The notes: generated from the sequence alone by a model not told the origin. 64,000 nucleotides of DNA from Methylobacterium platani (GCF_001653715.1 NZ_LWHQ01000013.1:55548-119547), one strand, 5' to 3'. Counted from the first letter of the stretch, positions 30,601-38,829 are shown. Translations and numbers: made by a program.

Positions 30601-30741
30601 GACGATCGGCACGTCGATGTTGGGAAAGCGGGTGATCGGCAGGCTGCGGAAGCTCACGAGGCCGAGCAGCCCGAGCACCAGGAAGAGCACGATCGAGGGG
30701 ATCGGCTTGCGGATCGCCCAGGCGGAGACGTTCAGGCGCAT
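27643..30741 (-). CDS. RND efflux transporter, HAE-1 type permease
   Basis: Inner-membrane proton-driven pump that exports hydrophobic compounds through a periplasmic adaptor and an outer-membrane channel. At 1032 residues it has the normal HAE-1 layout of two six-helix halves with large periplasmic loops. The proton-relay aspartates are visible in GILVDDAIVEIENIVRHM (near residues 405-407), and the partner lysine in MGVVTKNAIMLVDFAVEEMA. It starts 45 bp after the adaptor gene and is the last gene of the tetR-adaptor-pump operon. No outer-membrane channel gene is beside it. Substrate unknown. Confidence 0.94.
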   Translation of the reverse strand: MRLNVSAWAIRKPIPSIVLFLVLGLLGLVSFRSLPITRFPNIDVPIVSVTVTQAGAAPSELQTQVTKWVEDAVAGVKGVKHITSAITEGTSATTIEFRLEVNTDRAVNDVKDAIAKVRMNLPRTIDEPIIARVEIAGLPIMVYGASAPAMTPEDLSWFVDDVVARQIQGLRGVGGVERLGGVAREVRVTLKPDRLLALGITAADVNRQLRLTSADMAGGRAEVGGQEQSIRTLAASSSLDTLAATTIVLPGGRKVRLDDLATLTDGAEEPRTFARLNGQPVVAFAISRANGASDASVSEVVVKKIEELGKTYPGVHFDRIDSSVTNTIGNYESAMHSLVEGAALAVLVVFLFLRDWRATLIAAVALPLSVFPTFWAMSAMGFSLNAVSLLAITLVTGILVDDAIVEIENIVRHMRLGKSPYRAAIEGADEIGLAVIAITATLIAIFAPVSFMGGIAGQYFKQFGLTIAAAVFMSLLVARLITPMMAAYFLRDHGHHEEHEGPVMRVYNRVVLWSVRHKYVTLVVGLALFAASILSTSLLPAGFLPKEDAARTLMVVELPPGARLDDTIAVTDRIAQRIRTLPEVRSVFVDGGRQLPGKKEVRLATFTINLTPKNARARKQADVEAAIMDLMRDEADVRYWSLREGGQRDFTLIVAGGDTAQVTDVAERMQREVAALPNLVNVMSTAPLDRTEVRIRPKAGVAADLGVSTDTIAETVRVGTIGDIGQNLAKFNATDRQIPIRVQLPMSLRGDLSALESLKVPAKNGASVPLSAVADISLGRGPTAIDRYDRAVRVALEANMQGSDALGEQIKLAMNTPTARNLPPGISLRQTGDAEVMGEVFEGFALAMGAGLMMVLGVLILLFASFFQPLTILFSLPLSIGGAILGLLIFNRPISMPVVIGILMLMGVVTKNAIMLVDFAVEEMARGVDRVTAITQAGAKRARPIVMTTIAMAAGMVPSAMAFGIGGEFRSPMAIAVISGLIVSTLLSLIFVPAIFLLMDDLSRLMGRLFGRFVGAVDEPETHPGHRPAAAE

Positions 30742-30786
30742 CGAGGGGACCCGGTCACGAGGGAATCAGAGAAGGCGGGCATCCGG

Positions 30787-32025
30787 TCAGGGACGCCCGG
30801 CCTCGGCGGTCGCGGGCATCGCGGGATAGATCGGCCGGACCCGGTCGCCGTCGCGCAGGAAGCTGCCGGCGCGCGCCACCACCGCCTCGCCGGCCCTGGC
30901 CCCGTCGCGGACCTCGATGAAGCCCCCCGCCGACAGGCCGGTGCGGAGGGCGCGAGCCTCGACCCGCTCGCCCGTCACCACCAGCACGGTCGGGCCCGAG
31001 GGCCCGTAGACCACCGCGGCCAGCGGCACAGCCACGCCGGTGCGGCGCGCCGCCTCGACGGCGCCGCGGGCGAAGGCGCCGATGCGCAGGCGCGGATCGG
31101 CCTCGAGCTTGATCCGGACCTTGCCGAGCCGCGTCGCCCGGTCGACCTCCGGATAGACCACGCGAACGCGGCCGGACACGGAGACCGGCCCGTCGGTGGT
31201 GTCGAGGTCGAGGCTCGCCGGGGCGCCGGCGCGCAGGCGCGCGAGGCCAGTCTCCGGCACCTCGCCCTCGAGCTCGATCTCGCCGCGGGCGATCAGCCGG
31301 AACAGCGGCTCGGCGGAGGCGCTCGCCGTGGCGCCGACCCGTGCGGTGCGGCGGCTGACGATGCCGCCCTCCGGCGCCCGGATCTCGGTGCGGGCGAGCT
31401 TCAGGTCGAGCTCGCTGCGCTGCGCCCGCGCCTGGGCGAGGTCGGCCTGGGCGATGGCGAGCCCGTTGCGGGCGGCCGACAGCCGCCCCTCGGCGCCCTT
31501 GGCCGCCGCTTCGCGCTGCTCCAGCACCGCCGCGGTGGCGTTGCCGGTCTTCGCCAGGGATTGCGCGCGCTCCAGCGACAGGCTCGCCTCGACCTGGGCG
31601 GCCTCGGCCTGCACGATCGAACTGCGCGCCTGCGCCACCGCGCCGTCCGCGCGGGCGATGGCGGCGGCGTTCTGGGCGAGCTGCGTGTCGATCATCTCGC
31701 GCGAGAGCCGCGCCAGCACAGCGCCCTTGGCGACCCGGTCGCCCTCCTCCGCCAGCAGCTCGGTGATGCGGCTCCCCTCGATCTCCGGCGAGACCAGGAT
31801 CTCGTCGCGCGGCACCAGGGTGCCGGTGACGACGGCGCGCTCGACGATCTCACGCTCGGCCGCCACCGCGACGGTGACGGCGGGCGCCGGGGCGGTGGTG
31901 GCCACGGAGCCGTCCGGGGCCGCGGCGTCGGCGGCGCGGGCCGGGGCGGCCGCGAGGGGAGCCAGGGAACCGGTCAGCAGCAGGGACCCGGTCAGGAATC
32001 CGGCGAGGCGACGGGGGCGGGTCAT
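30787..32025 (-). CDS. RND efflux periplasmic adaptor subunit
   Basis: Membrane-fusion protein that bridges the RND pump and the outer-membrane channel. From ATG at 32025 it is 412 residues. A signal peptide ends near residue 30 (APARAADA). Then come a beta-barrel/lipoyl half (VVTGTLVPRDEILVSPEIEG), a long coiled-coil hairpin (about residues 110-200), the second lipoyl half and the ARIGAFARGAVEA-type C-terminal barrel. The start overlaps the tetR stop by four bases (ATGA), so the regulator and pump are one transcript. Confidence 0.93.
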   Translation of the reverse strand: MTRPRRLAGFLTGSLLLTGSLAPLAAAPARAADAAAPDGSVATTAPAPAVTVAVAAEREIVERAVVTGTLVPRDEILVSPEIEGSRITELLAEEGDRVAKGAVLARLSREMIDTQLAQNAAAIARADGAVAQARSSIVQAEAAQVEASLSLERAQSLAKTGNATAAVLEQREAAAKGAEGRLSAARNGLAIAQADLAQARAQRSELDLKLARTEIRAPEGGIVSRRTARVGATASASAEPLFRLIARGEIELEGEVPETGLARLRAGAPASLDLDTTDGPVSVSGRVRVVYPEVDRATRLGKVRIKLEADPRLRIGAFARGAVEAARRTGVAVPLAAVVYGPSGPTVLVVTGERVEARALRTGLSAGGFIEVRDGARAGEAVVARAGSFLRDGDRVRPIYPAMPATAEAGRP

Positions 32026-32690
32026 CGGGCGGATTCCGGATTGGCGGGTGAGGGTTCGGCCGGAGCCCGGCCCGTCGGGTCGAAGCGGCCGTCGAGGGCC
32101 GCGCCGATCAGGGTCAGCATGGCGTCGATCACGGGGCCGGGGGCGAAGTCGGGCGAGAGGGCGCGGCGGATCATGATGCCGTCCGCCATCACCATCGCGA
32201 GGCGGGCCAGCGCCTCCGGGTCGGCACCGGGCGCGGGCTGCGATGTGCGCCCCTGAGCCCGGCGATAGAGGCCGGACAGCCGCGCCGCGATCTCGCGCTC
32301 GAAGTCCCGGCAGATCGCCGCCATGGCGGGGTTGCGCGTCGCCTCGGCCCACATCTCGAGGCACAGGACCGCCTTCTCGGCCGGCGCCTCGGCGAGGTGG
32401 CGGCGGGCGAGGCCCGCGAAGGCCTGCATCAGGTCGGGATGCGCCTCGATGCCGGAGAAATCCTCCGCCACCGCGGCGCGGTCGCGCTCGGCGAGGCCGG
32501 CCACGATCGCGTCCTTCGACGGGAAATAGCGGTAGAGGTTGCCCGGGCTCATGCCGGCCTCCGCCGCCACGTCGTGCATCGTGGCGCGGTGGAAGCCGTG
32601 GCGGACGAAGCAGGCCTCCGCCGCGTCGAGGATGCGGGTGCGGCGCTCCTCGGCCGAATCGAGGCGGGCGGGGTTCGGGCTGGACGGCAC
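32022..32690 (-). CDS. TetR-family repressor of the RND operon
   Basis: Ligand-responsive repressor with an N-terminal helix-turn-helix (RTRILDAAEACFVRHGFHRA, then MHDVAAEAGMSPGNLYRYF) and a variable ligand domain. I choose GTG at 32690, because AAGGCGAG sits six bases upstream. The ATG at 32720 lies inside the palindromic operator and would add only ten non-conserved residues. From GTG it is 222 residues. It is the first gene of the operon, with the adaptor start overlapping its stop, so autoregulation together with the pump is very likely. Confidence 0.9.
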   Translation of the reverse strand: MPSSPNPARLDSAEERRTRILDAAEACFVRHGFHRATMHDVAAEAGMSPGNLYRYFPSKDAIVAGLAERDRAAVAEDFSGIEAHPDLMQAFAGLARRHLAEAPAEKAVLCLEMWAEATRNPAMAAICRDFEREIAARLSGLYRRAQGRTSQPAPGADPEALARLAMVMADGIMIRRALSPDFAPGPVIDAMLTLIGAALDGRFDPTGRAPAEPSPANPESAR

Positions 32691-32704
32691 GCGGGACTCG
32701 CCTT

Positions 32705-32724
32705 GAGAATGAACGTTCATTCTC
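32705..32724. promoter_or_regulatory. TetR operator palindrome
   Basis: GAGAATGAACGTTCATTCTC is a perfect 20-bp palindrome just upstream of the TetR ribosome binding site. The core TGAACGTTCA matches the operator style known for AcrR/TetR repressors of RND pumps. Its position would let the repressor block its own operon and perhaps influence the divergent small gene at 32829. Confidence 0.85.
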
Positions 32725-32828
32725 TACACCCAAAGAGCGACTTCCCGCAACGTTCGATCTGCTGCAACCTCAACCGACGGGCGCGCGTTAGATGTCCGGA
32801 TTAAGGCTTCAGTGGGAGGACGTGTTTC

Positions 32829-33008
32829 ATGGCCATCTTCCAGGTCAGGCAGGCTGCGACGGGCGCCATCCTCTGGACCGGCGGTGCCGAGAACGAACAG
32901 CAGGCCCTCGACGCGATGGCACGCGAGGCGGGGTACACCGACTTCTCGGCGCTCCCGGAAGCGGTGCGCGGCTCCGGCACCAAGGTCGACCGGCTCAATC
33001 TCGGCTGA
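32829..33008 (+). CDS. small protein of unknown function, 59 residues
   Basis: A short open frame starting ATG at 32829 with a good ribosome site (GGAGGA at about 32815-32820). The product MAIFQVRQAATGAILWTGGA continues with NEQQALDAMAREAGYTDF, giving a compact mixed alpha/beta protein with no signal or membrane segment. I do not recognise a named family. It is divergent from the TetR-controlled pump and is closed by a good terminator 31 bases after the stop. The codon pattern and signals support a real gene. Confidence 0.7.
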   Translation: MAIFQVRQAATGAILWTGGAENEQQALDAMAREAGYTDFSALPEAVRGSGTKVDRLNLG

Positions 33009-33039
33009 GCGGGTACGCTCGCCCGATCGATATCGACGG

Positions 33040-33063
33040 AAAGCCGGGGCTCGCCCCGGCTTT
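33040..33063. terminator. bidirectional terminator between the small gene and efeB
   Basis: AAAGCCGGGGC pairs perfectly with GCCCCGGCTTT around a very short loop. The A-run on one side and T-run on the other suit both convergent transcripts: the 59-residue gene on plus and efeUOB on minus. Confidence 0.8.
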
Positions 33064-33127
33064 CTCGCGTCCGGGCCATCGTGGCGGCGGTTGGTTAAGG
33101 ATCGGTGAACGGGCGCCGCGACGGCCG

Positions 33128-34399
33128 TCACGCCCCGACCAGCAGGCCCTGCCCCAGGAACCCGCCCGGCGCCGAGACGCCCGGCAGGGCGTAGAAGTAC
33201 CCGCCGCCGACCGGCTTGATGTATTCCTCGAGCGGCTCGCCGTTGAGGCGGTTCTGCACCGCGACGAACCCGGCATCGAGATCGGCCTGGAAGCAGCAGA
33301 ACAGCAGGCCCATGTCGAGCTGGCCCGACGGGGTGATCCCGGCCGAGTAGTTGTAGCCGCGCCGCAGGATCAGGCTGGCGGCGCTCTCCGGCGTGCGCGG
33401 GTTGGCGAGCCGGATATGGGCGTCCATCGGCGTGCGCGCCCCGGCCGGATCGGAGGCGTAGTCCGGCAGGGCGTGCTCGTCGGTCTGCCCGAGCGGCGCG
33501 CCGCTGTCCTTGTGACGCCCGAAGATCCGCTCCTGCTCGCGCAAGGGGGTGCGGTCCCAGCGCTCGACGAAGTTCCGGATGACCCGCACCACCTGGTAGG
33601 AGCCGCCCGCCGCCCAAGCCGGCTCCCCGCTGCCCGGCTCCCCGCCGCCCGGCTGCACCCAGACCTGCCGGCGCATCAGCGCCTCGTCGCCGGCATCGAG
33701 GTTGGCGGTGCCGTCCTTGAAGCCGAGGAAGTTGCGCACCGTGTCCTGCCCCGGGCGGTTGACCACGTGGGGCGGCAGCATGCCGTCGAGCTTCCAGCGC
33801 AGGGAGACGAGCCCCGGGGTGTGGCGGATCACGTCGCGCAGGGCGTGCAGGTTGGTCTCGGCGGTGTTGGCGCAGAATTGCAGCAGCAGGTCGCCGTGGC
33901 ACAGCTTGGCGTCGAGGGAATCGTTGGGAAAGCGGTCCATCGGCCGCAGGTGCCGGGGCTTTGCGCCCTCGAGGCCGTAGCGGTCGTCGAACAGGCTCGC
34001 GCCGACGGCGAGCGTGGCGGTGAGGTTGTCGGGCAGCACCTGCGGCCCGAGGATGCCGGAATCGGCCGGCGGCAGGCGCGGGTCGAGGGGCGGCACCGGG
34101 CCGCCGGCGGTCAGGAAGGCGAAGCGGTCGGTCAGGATCCGGAACAGCTTGGCGAGCTCGCCGCGATCCTCGGCCAGGACGTCGAGGGCGACGAACAGGG
34201 CGGCGGCGGGCTGGGCCGTGACGATGCCGGCCTGGTGCGGGCCGTGGAATGGCTGCCGGTCGAGGGTGCCGTCGCTGGCGGCCGACGGCGTCGCGTCGGC
34301 CGCGCGGGCCGGGTCGACGCCGAGGGCGGCCGCGCCGGTACCGGCGGCGAGCCCACGCAGCAGGCCGCGCCGGGAGGTCGAGAACGGGCAGGAGGTCAT
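33128..34399 (-). CDS. efeB: deferrochelatase/peroxidase EfeB (DyP type)
   Basis: Periplasmic haem protein of the EfeUOB iron uptake system; members are DyP-type peroxidases. The 423 residues begin with a Tat signal (STSRRGLLRGLAAGTGAAAL). The DyP signature GFKDGTAN (GxxDG, with the distal catalytic Asp) is near residue 226. The C-terminal half carries RRGYNYSAGI and GLLFCCFQADLDAGF, typical of EfeB. It is third in the operon, ten bases after efeO, and ends before a bidirectional terminator. Confidence 0.94.
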   Translation of the reverse strand: MTSCPFSTSRRGLLRGLAAGTGAAALGVDPARAADATPSAASDGTLDRQPFHGPHQAGIVTAQPAAALFVALDVLAEDRGELAKLFRILTDRFAFLTAGGPVPPLDPRLPPADSGILGPQVLPDNLTATLAVGASLFDDRYGLEGAKPRHLRPMDRFPNDSLDAKLCHGDLLLQFCANTAETNLHALRDVIRHTPGLVSLRWKLDGMLPPHVVNRPGQDTVRNFLGFKDGTANLDAGDEALMRRQVWVQPGGGEPGSGEPAWAAGGSYQVVRVIRNFVERWDRTPLREQERIFGRHKDSGAPLGQTDEHALPDYASDPAGARTPMDAHIRLANPRTPESAASLILRRGYNYSAGITPSGQLDMGLLFCCFQADLDAGFVAVQNRLNGEPLEEYIKPVGGGYFYALPGVSAPGGFLGQGLLVGA

Positions 34400-34409
34400 G
34401 GCCGGCGCC

Positions 34410-35522
34410 TCAATCCAGGCCGAGCTTGCCGCGCAGGGTCGAGAGGTCCTCGGCCAGCACGGTGATCGGGCCCTTGAGGGCGTTGCGGTCGCGGTCGCTC
34501 AGGGCGTCGTAATGGGCAAAGCCCCCGTCCTCGGTCCGGTACTTCGCCAGCAGGGTCTCGACCCGCGAGAAATTCTTCTCGGTGCGAGCGACGAAGTCGG
34601 GATCGCGGGCGGCCACCAGGGGGCGCAGCAGGTCGAAGATCTTGCGCGCGCCCTCGACGTTGGCGTGGAAGTCCCACAGGTCGGTGCGGCTGTAGCGGTC
34701 CTCCTCGCCGGAGATCTTGGTCGCCGCGACCTCCTCGATCAGGCCGGCCGCGCCCCCGACCATCCGGGCCGGCGGGATGGTGAGGTCGGCGACGCGCCGC
34801 TTCAGCTCGGCGGCGTCGGCGACGAGCCGGTCGGCATGGGGGCCGAGCCCCTCGGTGCTGGCGTCGGCCCACAGCCCCTTCTCGAGGCGGTGGAAGCCGA
34901 TGAAGCCCGGATCGGCCTCCTTCTTCTCGAAGTCGTCGGCGCGGACGTCCATGCTCTTGTCGAGGTCGTTGAACAGCGACGCCACCGGCTCGATGCGCTC
35001 GTAGTGGCGGCGCGCCTGCGGGTAGAGGGCCTTGGCCTCGGCGATCCGGCCAGCCTTGACCGCCTCCGCGAAGGCCGTCGTCTGCCTCTGGAACGCCTCG
35101 ACCTCGGTCATCACGTAGAGCTTGTAGGCGGCGAGCGGGCCGACGAGCGCCATCGGGTCGGGCGCGCCGGCCGCGGCGGTCGTGGCGGCCGTCACCGTCA
35201 GCGTGCCCTTCGGGTTGCTGAGCAGCCCGCAGGTCATCGCGTAGGTCCCGGGCTGCAGGGTCGCCGAGAGCGACTGCACGAAGCCCGGGATGATGTTCTC
35301 CCGCTCCTCGACGATCATCGTGCCCTGGAGGATCTCCCACTCCAGCACGCGGCGGCTCTTGTTGCTGATCTTGAACACCGACTTGCCGGCCGGGACGGTG
35401 AGGGCGGCGGGCTCGCAGCCCTTGTCGGTCACCGTGACGGCGACGGGCTCGGGCGCCTGCGCCAGGGCGGGCGCGGCGGAGGCGAGGAGGACGGCGAGGG
35501 CGGCCGGCCGGCAGGCTTTCAT
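34410..35522 (-). CDS. efeO: iron uptake lipoprotein-like protein EfeO
   Basis: Periplasmic iron-binding partner of EfeU. From ATG at 35522 it is 370 residues, with a signal peptide ending near ALAQA. An N-terminal cupredoxin-like domain has cysteines in KGCEPAAL and AMTCGLLSNPKG. The C-terminal imelysin/M75-like domain holds the HXXE motif in GFHRLEKGLW (near residue 205). A TTG at 35543 with its own AAGGA is a possible earlier start adding seven residues; the sequence GGACCCGA is duplicated there. It is second in efeUOB. Confidence 0.93.
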   Translation of the reverse strand: MKACRPAALAVLLASAAPALAQAPEPVAVTVTDKGCEPAALTVPAGKSVFKISNKSRRVLEWEILQGTMIVEERENIIPGFVQSLSATLQPGTYAMTCGLLSNPKGTLTVTAATTAAAGAPDPMALVGPLAAYKLYVMTEVEAFQRQTTAFAEAVKAGRIAEAKALYPQARRHYERIEPVASLFNDLDKSMDVRADDFEKKEADPGFIGFHRLEKGLWADASTEGLGPHADRLVADAAELKRRVADLTIPPARMVGGAAGLIEEVAATKISGEEDRYSRTDLWDFHANVEGARKIFDLLRPLVAARDPDFVARTEKNFSRVETLLAKYRTEDGGFAHYDALSDRDRNALKGPITVLAEDLSTLRGKLGLD

Positions 35523-35562
35523 CGAGGTCGGGTCCTTGGGCAATATCGGGTCCTTGGAACGG

Positions 35563-36402
35563 TCAGGCGTGACGCGGCTGCGCGGCGGGGGTCGGCCGGG
35601 CGCCGGCCAGGAAGGCCCACAGGGCCGGGACCAGGAAGCCGAGATAGACCAGCACCTCGCCCCAGGCCGGCGCCTCCTGGTACCCGAAGATGCCGGTCAG
35701 CAGCGTGCCGAGCACCGTGTCGGCGGGCAGGACGTGGCCGAGGTCGAAGGCGGTGGCCTGGAGGTGGTTCCACAGGCCCGCCTCGTGGAAAGCCTTCAGC
35801 GCGCTGGCGAGCAGGCCCGCGGTGACGAACAGGATGAACACGCCGGTCCAGCGGAAGAAGCGGCGCAGGTCGATGCGGACCGCGCCCTTGGCGAGCGCGA
35901 CGCCGATGACGACGGAGAGCGCGATGCCGAGCACCGCGCCCGCCGGCACGCCCCAGCCTACATCCTGCTGCACCGTGGCGAGGAGGAAGAACACCGATTC
36001 GAGCCCCTCGCGGCCGACCGCCAGGAAGGCCATCACGGCGAGCGCGAACCCGCCCTGCGCTCTTCCGGCGCGACCGAGCGCGTGGTCGACGGCGCCGTGC
36101 AGCTCGGCGCGGACCGAGCGGGCCGCCCTGCGCATCCAGAACACCATCGTGCACAGCATCCCGGCGGCGAGGAGCGCGATCACGCCCTCGGCCAGCTCCT
36201 GCTGCTTCTGCGGGAACTCGGCGCCGACCGCCTGCAGCCCGAGGCCGAGCGCGAGGCATAGCACGGCCGCCAGGACGACGCCGCCCCAGACCGCCGGCAT
36301 CCAGGCGCGCCGCCCGGTCTGGGCGAGGTAGCCGGCGATGATGCCGACGATCAGCGCCGCCTCGATCCCCTCGCGCAGCATGATCAGGAACGCAATCAGC
36401 AC
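35563..36402 (-). CDS. efeU: ferrous iron permease EfeU (FTR1 type)
   Basis: Inner-membrane iron permease of the oxidase-dependent FTR1 family. I start it at GTG 36402, where GGAAAG lies six bases upstream, giving 279 residues and the family N-terminus VLIAFLIMLREGIEAALIVG. The two REXXE iron motifs are REGIE (near residue 10) and REGLE in VGREGLESVFFLLATVQQD. Seven or so membrane helices. It is first in the operon, with 40 bp to efeO. The open frame extends upstream to 36519, but that part is polar, lysine-rich and not part of the family. Confidence 0.92.
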   Translation of the reverse strand: MLIAFLIMLREGIEAALIVGIIAGYLAQTGRRAWMPAVWGGVVLAAVLCLALGLGLQAVGAEFPQKQQELAEGVIALLAAGMLCTMVFWMRRAARSVRAELHGAVDHALGRAGRAQGGFALAVMAFLAVGREGLESVFFLLATVQQDVGWGVPAGAVLGIALSVVIGVALAKGAVRIDLRRFFRWTGVFILFVTAGLLASALKAFHEAGLWNHLQATAFDLGHVLPADTVLGTLLTGIFGYQEAPAWGEVLVYLGFLVPALWAFLAGARPTPAAQPRHA

Positions 36403-36766
36403 GGCCGTCTTTCCGGTAACGATACGGGATGCGCCGGGGTTTAATCGAAACCCGGGCGAAATCAAAGACGACGCGGCGCCGCGTTTCTTCTTTATAATAA
36501 GTTGAAACTGATGCCTCATCTTGACGGCGGCCCGGGTACGGGAGGGCCGACGCAGGGAGGCCGGCCGGGGCGAGAGGGGTGGCCCCGGGGGCCCGGCTTC
36601 TCAGATTCGCCGCTTTTCCGGCCTAGGCGGAAGGCTGACGGCCGTTGCGGCCGGCCTCGTTAACCGTGCGGATTGCCGGCTCGGCGCATGATCGGACAGG
36701 CCTTCCGGGCCCGCCCGTCGCCGCCCGGATGGCGGCCGCACCCCCTTCGAGCGTGCTGTCCCGCCG
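36403..36766. other. divergent promoter region between efeU and the capsule ATPase gene
   Basis: No gene seen. An AT-rich patch at 36486-36510 (TTCTTTATAATAAGTTGAAAC on plus) probably carries the efeU promoter. I looked for iron-regulator boxes (Irr-, RirA- or Fur-like palindromes) there and found no convincing match. The right half is GC-rich with short palindromes and nothing I can assign. Confidence 0.4.
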
Positions 36767-37420
36767 ATGATCCGCCTCGACAACGTCACCAAGATCTACA
36801 AGACGGACGGATACCGCCGCACCATCCTCGACCAGGCGTCGCTGACCCTGAAGCCCGGGGTGAGCTACGGCATCCTCGGCATCAACGGTGCCGGCAAGTC
36901 GACGACCCTGCGGCTGCTCGCCGGCTGCGAGCTGCCGACCAAGGGCCGGGTGATCCGCACCACCCGGATCTCCTGGCCGCTCGGCTTCGCGGGCGGCTTC
37001 CACCCGCTGATGACCGGGCGCGAGAACGTGATCTTCGTCGCCCGCATCCACGGCGAGGATCCGCGCCGGGTCCTGGCCTTCGTGGAGGATTTTGCCGAGC
37101 TCGGCGACTACATCAACGTGCCGATCCGCAACTACTCCTCGGGCATGGGCGCGCGGCTCGCCTTCGGCATGAGCATGGCGATCCCCTTCGACTGCTACAT
37201 CGTCGACGAGATCACCGGCGTCGGCGACGCGCGCTTCGCCAAGCGCTGCGAGGAGGTGTGGAGCAAGCGGCGGGCGAATGCCGACATCATCATGTGCTCG
37301 CACTCGATGGACACGATCCGCGACTACGCCCAGCAGGGGATCGTGCTGGCGAACGGGCGCGCGGTGATCTATCCGGACATCAACGACGCGATCGAGGTCT
37401 ACCAGCGGCTCAACCAGTGA
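36767..37420 (+). CDS. capsule polysaccharide export ABC ATPase (KpsT-like)
   Basis: ATP-binding subunit of an ABC-2 type exporter for capsule-like polysaccharide. The 217 residues have Walker A GINGAGKSTTL (about residues 41-51), signature NYSSGMGARLAFGM, Walker B CYIVDEI and the H-loop CSHSMDT. GFAGGFHPLMTGREN is characteristic of the KpsT/CtrD group. It is short because it lacks the C-terminal carbohydrate-binding domain seen in Wzt. It is followed by a KpsE-like gene, but the expected permease (KpsM) is not beside it. Confidence 0.9.
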   Translation: MIRLDNVTKIYKTDGYRRTILDQASLTLKPGVSYGILGINGAGKSTTLRLLAGCELPTKGRVIRTTRISWPLGFAGGFHPLMTGRENVIFVARIHGEDPRRVLAFVEDFAELGDYINVPIRNYSSGMGARLAFGMSMAIPFDCYIVDEITGVGDARFAKRCEEVWSKRRANADIIMCSHSMDTIRDYAQQGIVLANGRAVIYPDINDAIEVYQRLNQ

Positions 37421-37523
37421 GCGCAGCACCGATCCGCCTCGCCCCCCTCCTCCTGCCTCCCGCCTCCCTGGCCGGCCGGCGCGCCCCGCGCCCCGGTCCC
37501 GCCCGCAGCCGGAACCCCCTGTC

Positions 37524-38765
37524 ATGACGATCGACGCCCGCAATCCGGAAGGCAAGGCGCTCAGCCCCGCCGACCGCTCCCGGATGATCGGCGAGGCCCT
37601 GCGGCAGGCGGCGCGGGTGTCGCGCTTCTCGAACCCGAACAAGACCACGATCCGGACGATCCGCGCGCAGCGGCGCCGGGACATCGTCACCCCGCTCCTG
37701 TGCCTGTTCCTGTTCGTGCTTCCATCCCTGGGGAGCGCCGTGTTCTTCGGCCTCTACCTCTCGGACCGCTACGTGACCGAGGCCCGCTTCGCCCTGCGGC
37801 CGGCGATCGGCGGCGCCGAGAAGGCGACGCCGGACTCGCTCGGCACCACGTCGAGCATCCCGGCGCAGATGATCGCCCAGGACTCGATGATCATCGGCGA
37901 GTACATCAAGAGCCGCACGATGATCGAGACGCTGGAGCGCAGCCTGCCGCTCCGGCAGATGTTCTCCCGCGACGACATCGACCGCTATTCCCGCTTCAAT
38001 CCGGAAAAGCCGATCGAGAAGCTCGTGCGCTACTGGGGCGAGCGGGTCCACGTCAGCGTCGAGACGTCGGGCCTGATCGAGGTGGCGGTCAACGCCTTCG
38101 ACCCCGACGACTCGCTCAAGCTGAACCGGGCGATTCTCGCCGAGAGCGAGCGGCTGGTGAACCAGCTCACCGAGCGGGCCCGCAGCGACGCCCTGGCGGA
38201 GAGCGAGCGCGAGATGAAGCGCGCCGAGGCGCGCCTGTCGAAGGTGCAGGTCGCGGTGCGCGACCTGCGCAATCGCGACGGCGTGCTCGACGCCCAGAAG
38301 TCCAACGACGCCAACCTGAAGGTGATCGCCGAGATCCGCACCCAGCGGATCGGCCTCGCCGTCAAGCTCAGCCTGCTCCAGCGCGACCTGCGCGACGACA
38401 GCCGCAGCATCCAGGACCTGAAGGCGCAGATCGCCCAGCTCGACGAGACCATCGCCCGCATCGAGCGCGAATCCGCCAACCAGGATCCGGAGCAGCGCCG
38501 GGTGCTCTCGGCCACGCTCACCAAGTTCGAGGAGCTCGACGCCGAGCGCAAGACCGCCGAGAAGTACTACGCCGCGACGATCGCCGCGCGGGAGCGCTCG
38601 CGGATGATCGCCGACCGGCAGATCGAGTTCTTCAGCATGATCGTCGAGCCGGTGCGGGCTGAATCGGCCCAGCAGCCGCGGCGCTTGCTCTACATCGCGA
38701 TCTCGATCGCCGTCTCGGCCCTGGCCTTCGGCCTCGCGGTGCTCACGCGCAAGCTTCTGACCTGA
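37524..38765 (+). CDS. capsule export inner-membrane protein (KpsE-like)
   Basis: Polysaccharide co-polymerase-type protein that couples the ABC exporter to the outer-membrane channel. The 413 residues have a cytoplasmic N-terminal part (1-55), a first membrane helix at about 56-80 (PLLCLFLFVLPSLGSAVFFG), a long periplasmic region with coiled coil (about 190-340), and a final helix RLLYIAISIAVSALAFGLAV near the end. It lies about 100 bp after the ATPase gene and probably shares its transcript. The family is clear; the exported polymer is unknown. Confidence 0.85.
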   Translation: MTIDARNPEGKALSPADRSRMIGEALRQAARVSRFSNPNKTTIRTIRAQRRRDIVTPLLCLFLFVLPSLGSAVFFGLYLSDRYVTEARFALRPAIGGAEKATPDSLGTTSSIPAQMIAQDSMIIGEYIKSRTMIETLERSLPLRQMFSRDDIDRYSRFNPEKPIEKLVRYWGERVHVSVETSGLIEVAVNAFDPDDSLKLNRAILAESERLVNQLTERARSDALAESEREMKRAEARLSKVQVAVRDLRNRDGVLDAQKSNDANLKVIAEIRTQRIGLAVKLSLLQRDLRDDSRSIQDLKAQIAQLDETIARIERESANQDPEQRRVLSATLTKFEELDAERKTAEKYYAATIAARERSRMIADRQIEFFSMIVEPVRAESAQQPRRLLYIAISIAVSALAFGLAVLTRKLLT

Positions 38766-38829
38766 TTCCGGCCCGCCCGGGCACGCTCCCCTCCAGCACC
38801 CCGCCGCCAGGGCGGGGCACGGACCGACC

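Noticed and set aside
27589..32256. 1555-codon plus-strand open frame across the RND operon
   Set aside because: It is antisense to clear RND pump and adaptor genes and reads as His/Asp/Arg-rich noise. High GC makes such long antisense frames common here.
36486..36510. Possible Irr, RirA or Fur box upstream of efeU
   Set aside because: The patch is AT-rich but does not fit the TTTAGAA-type, TGA-N9-TCA or Fur palindromes well enough.
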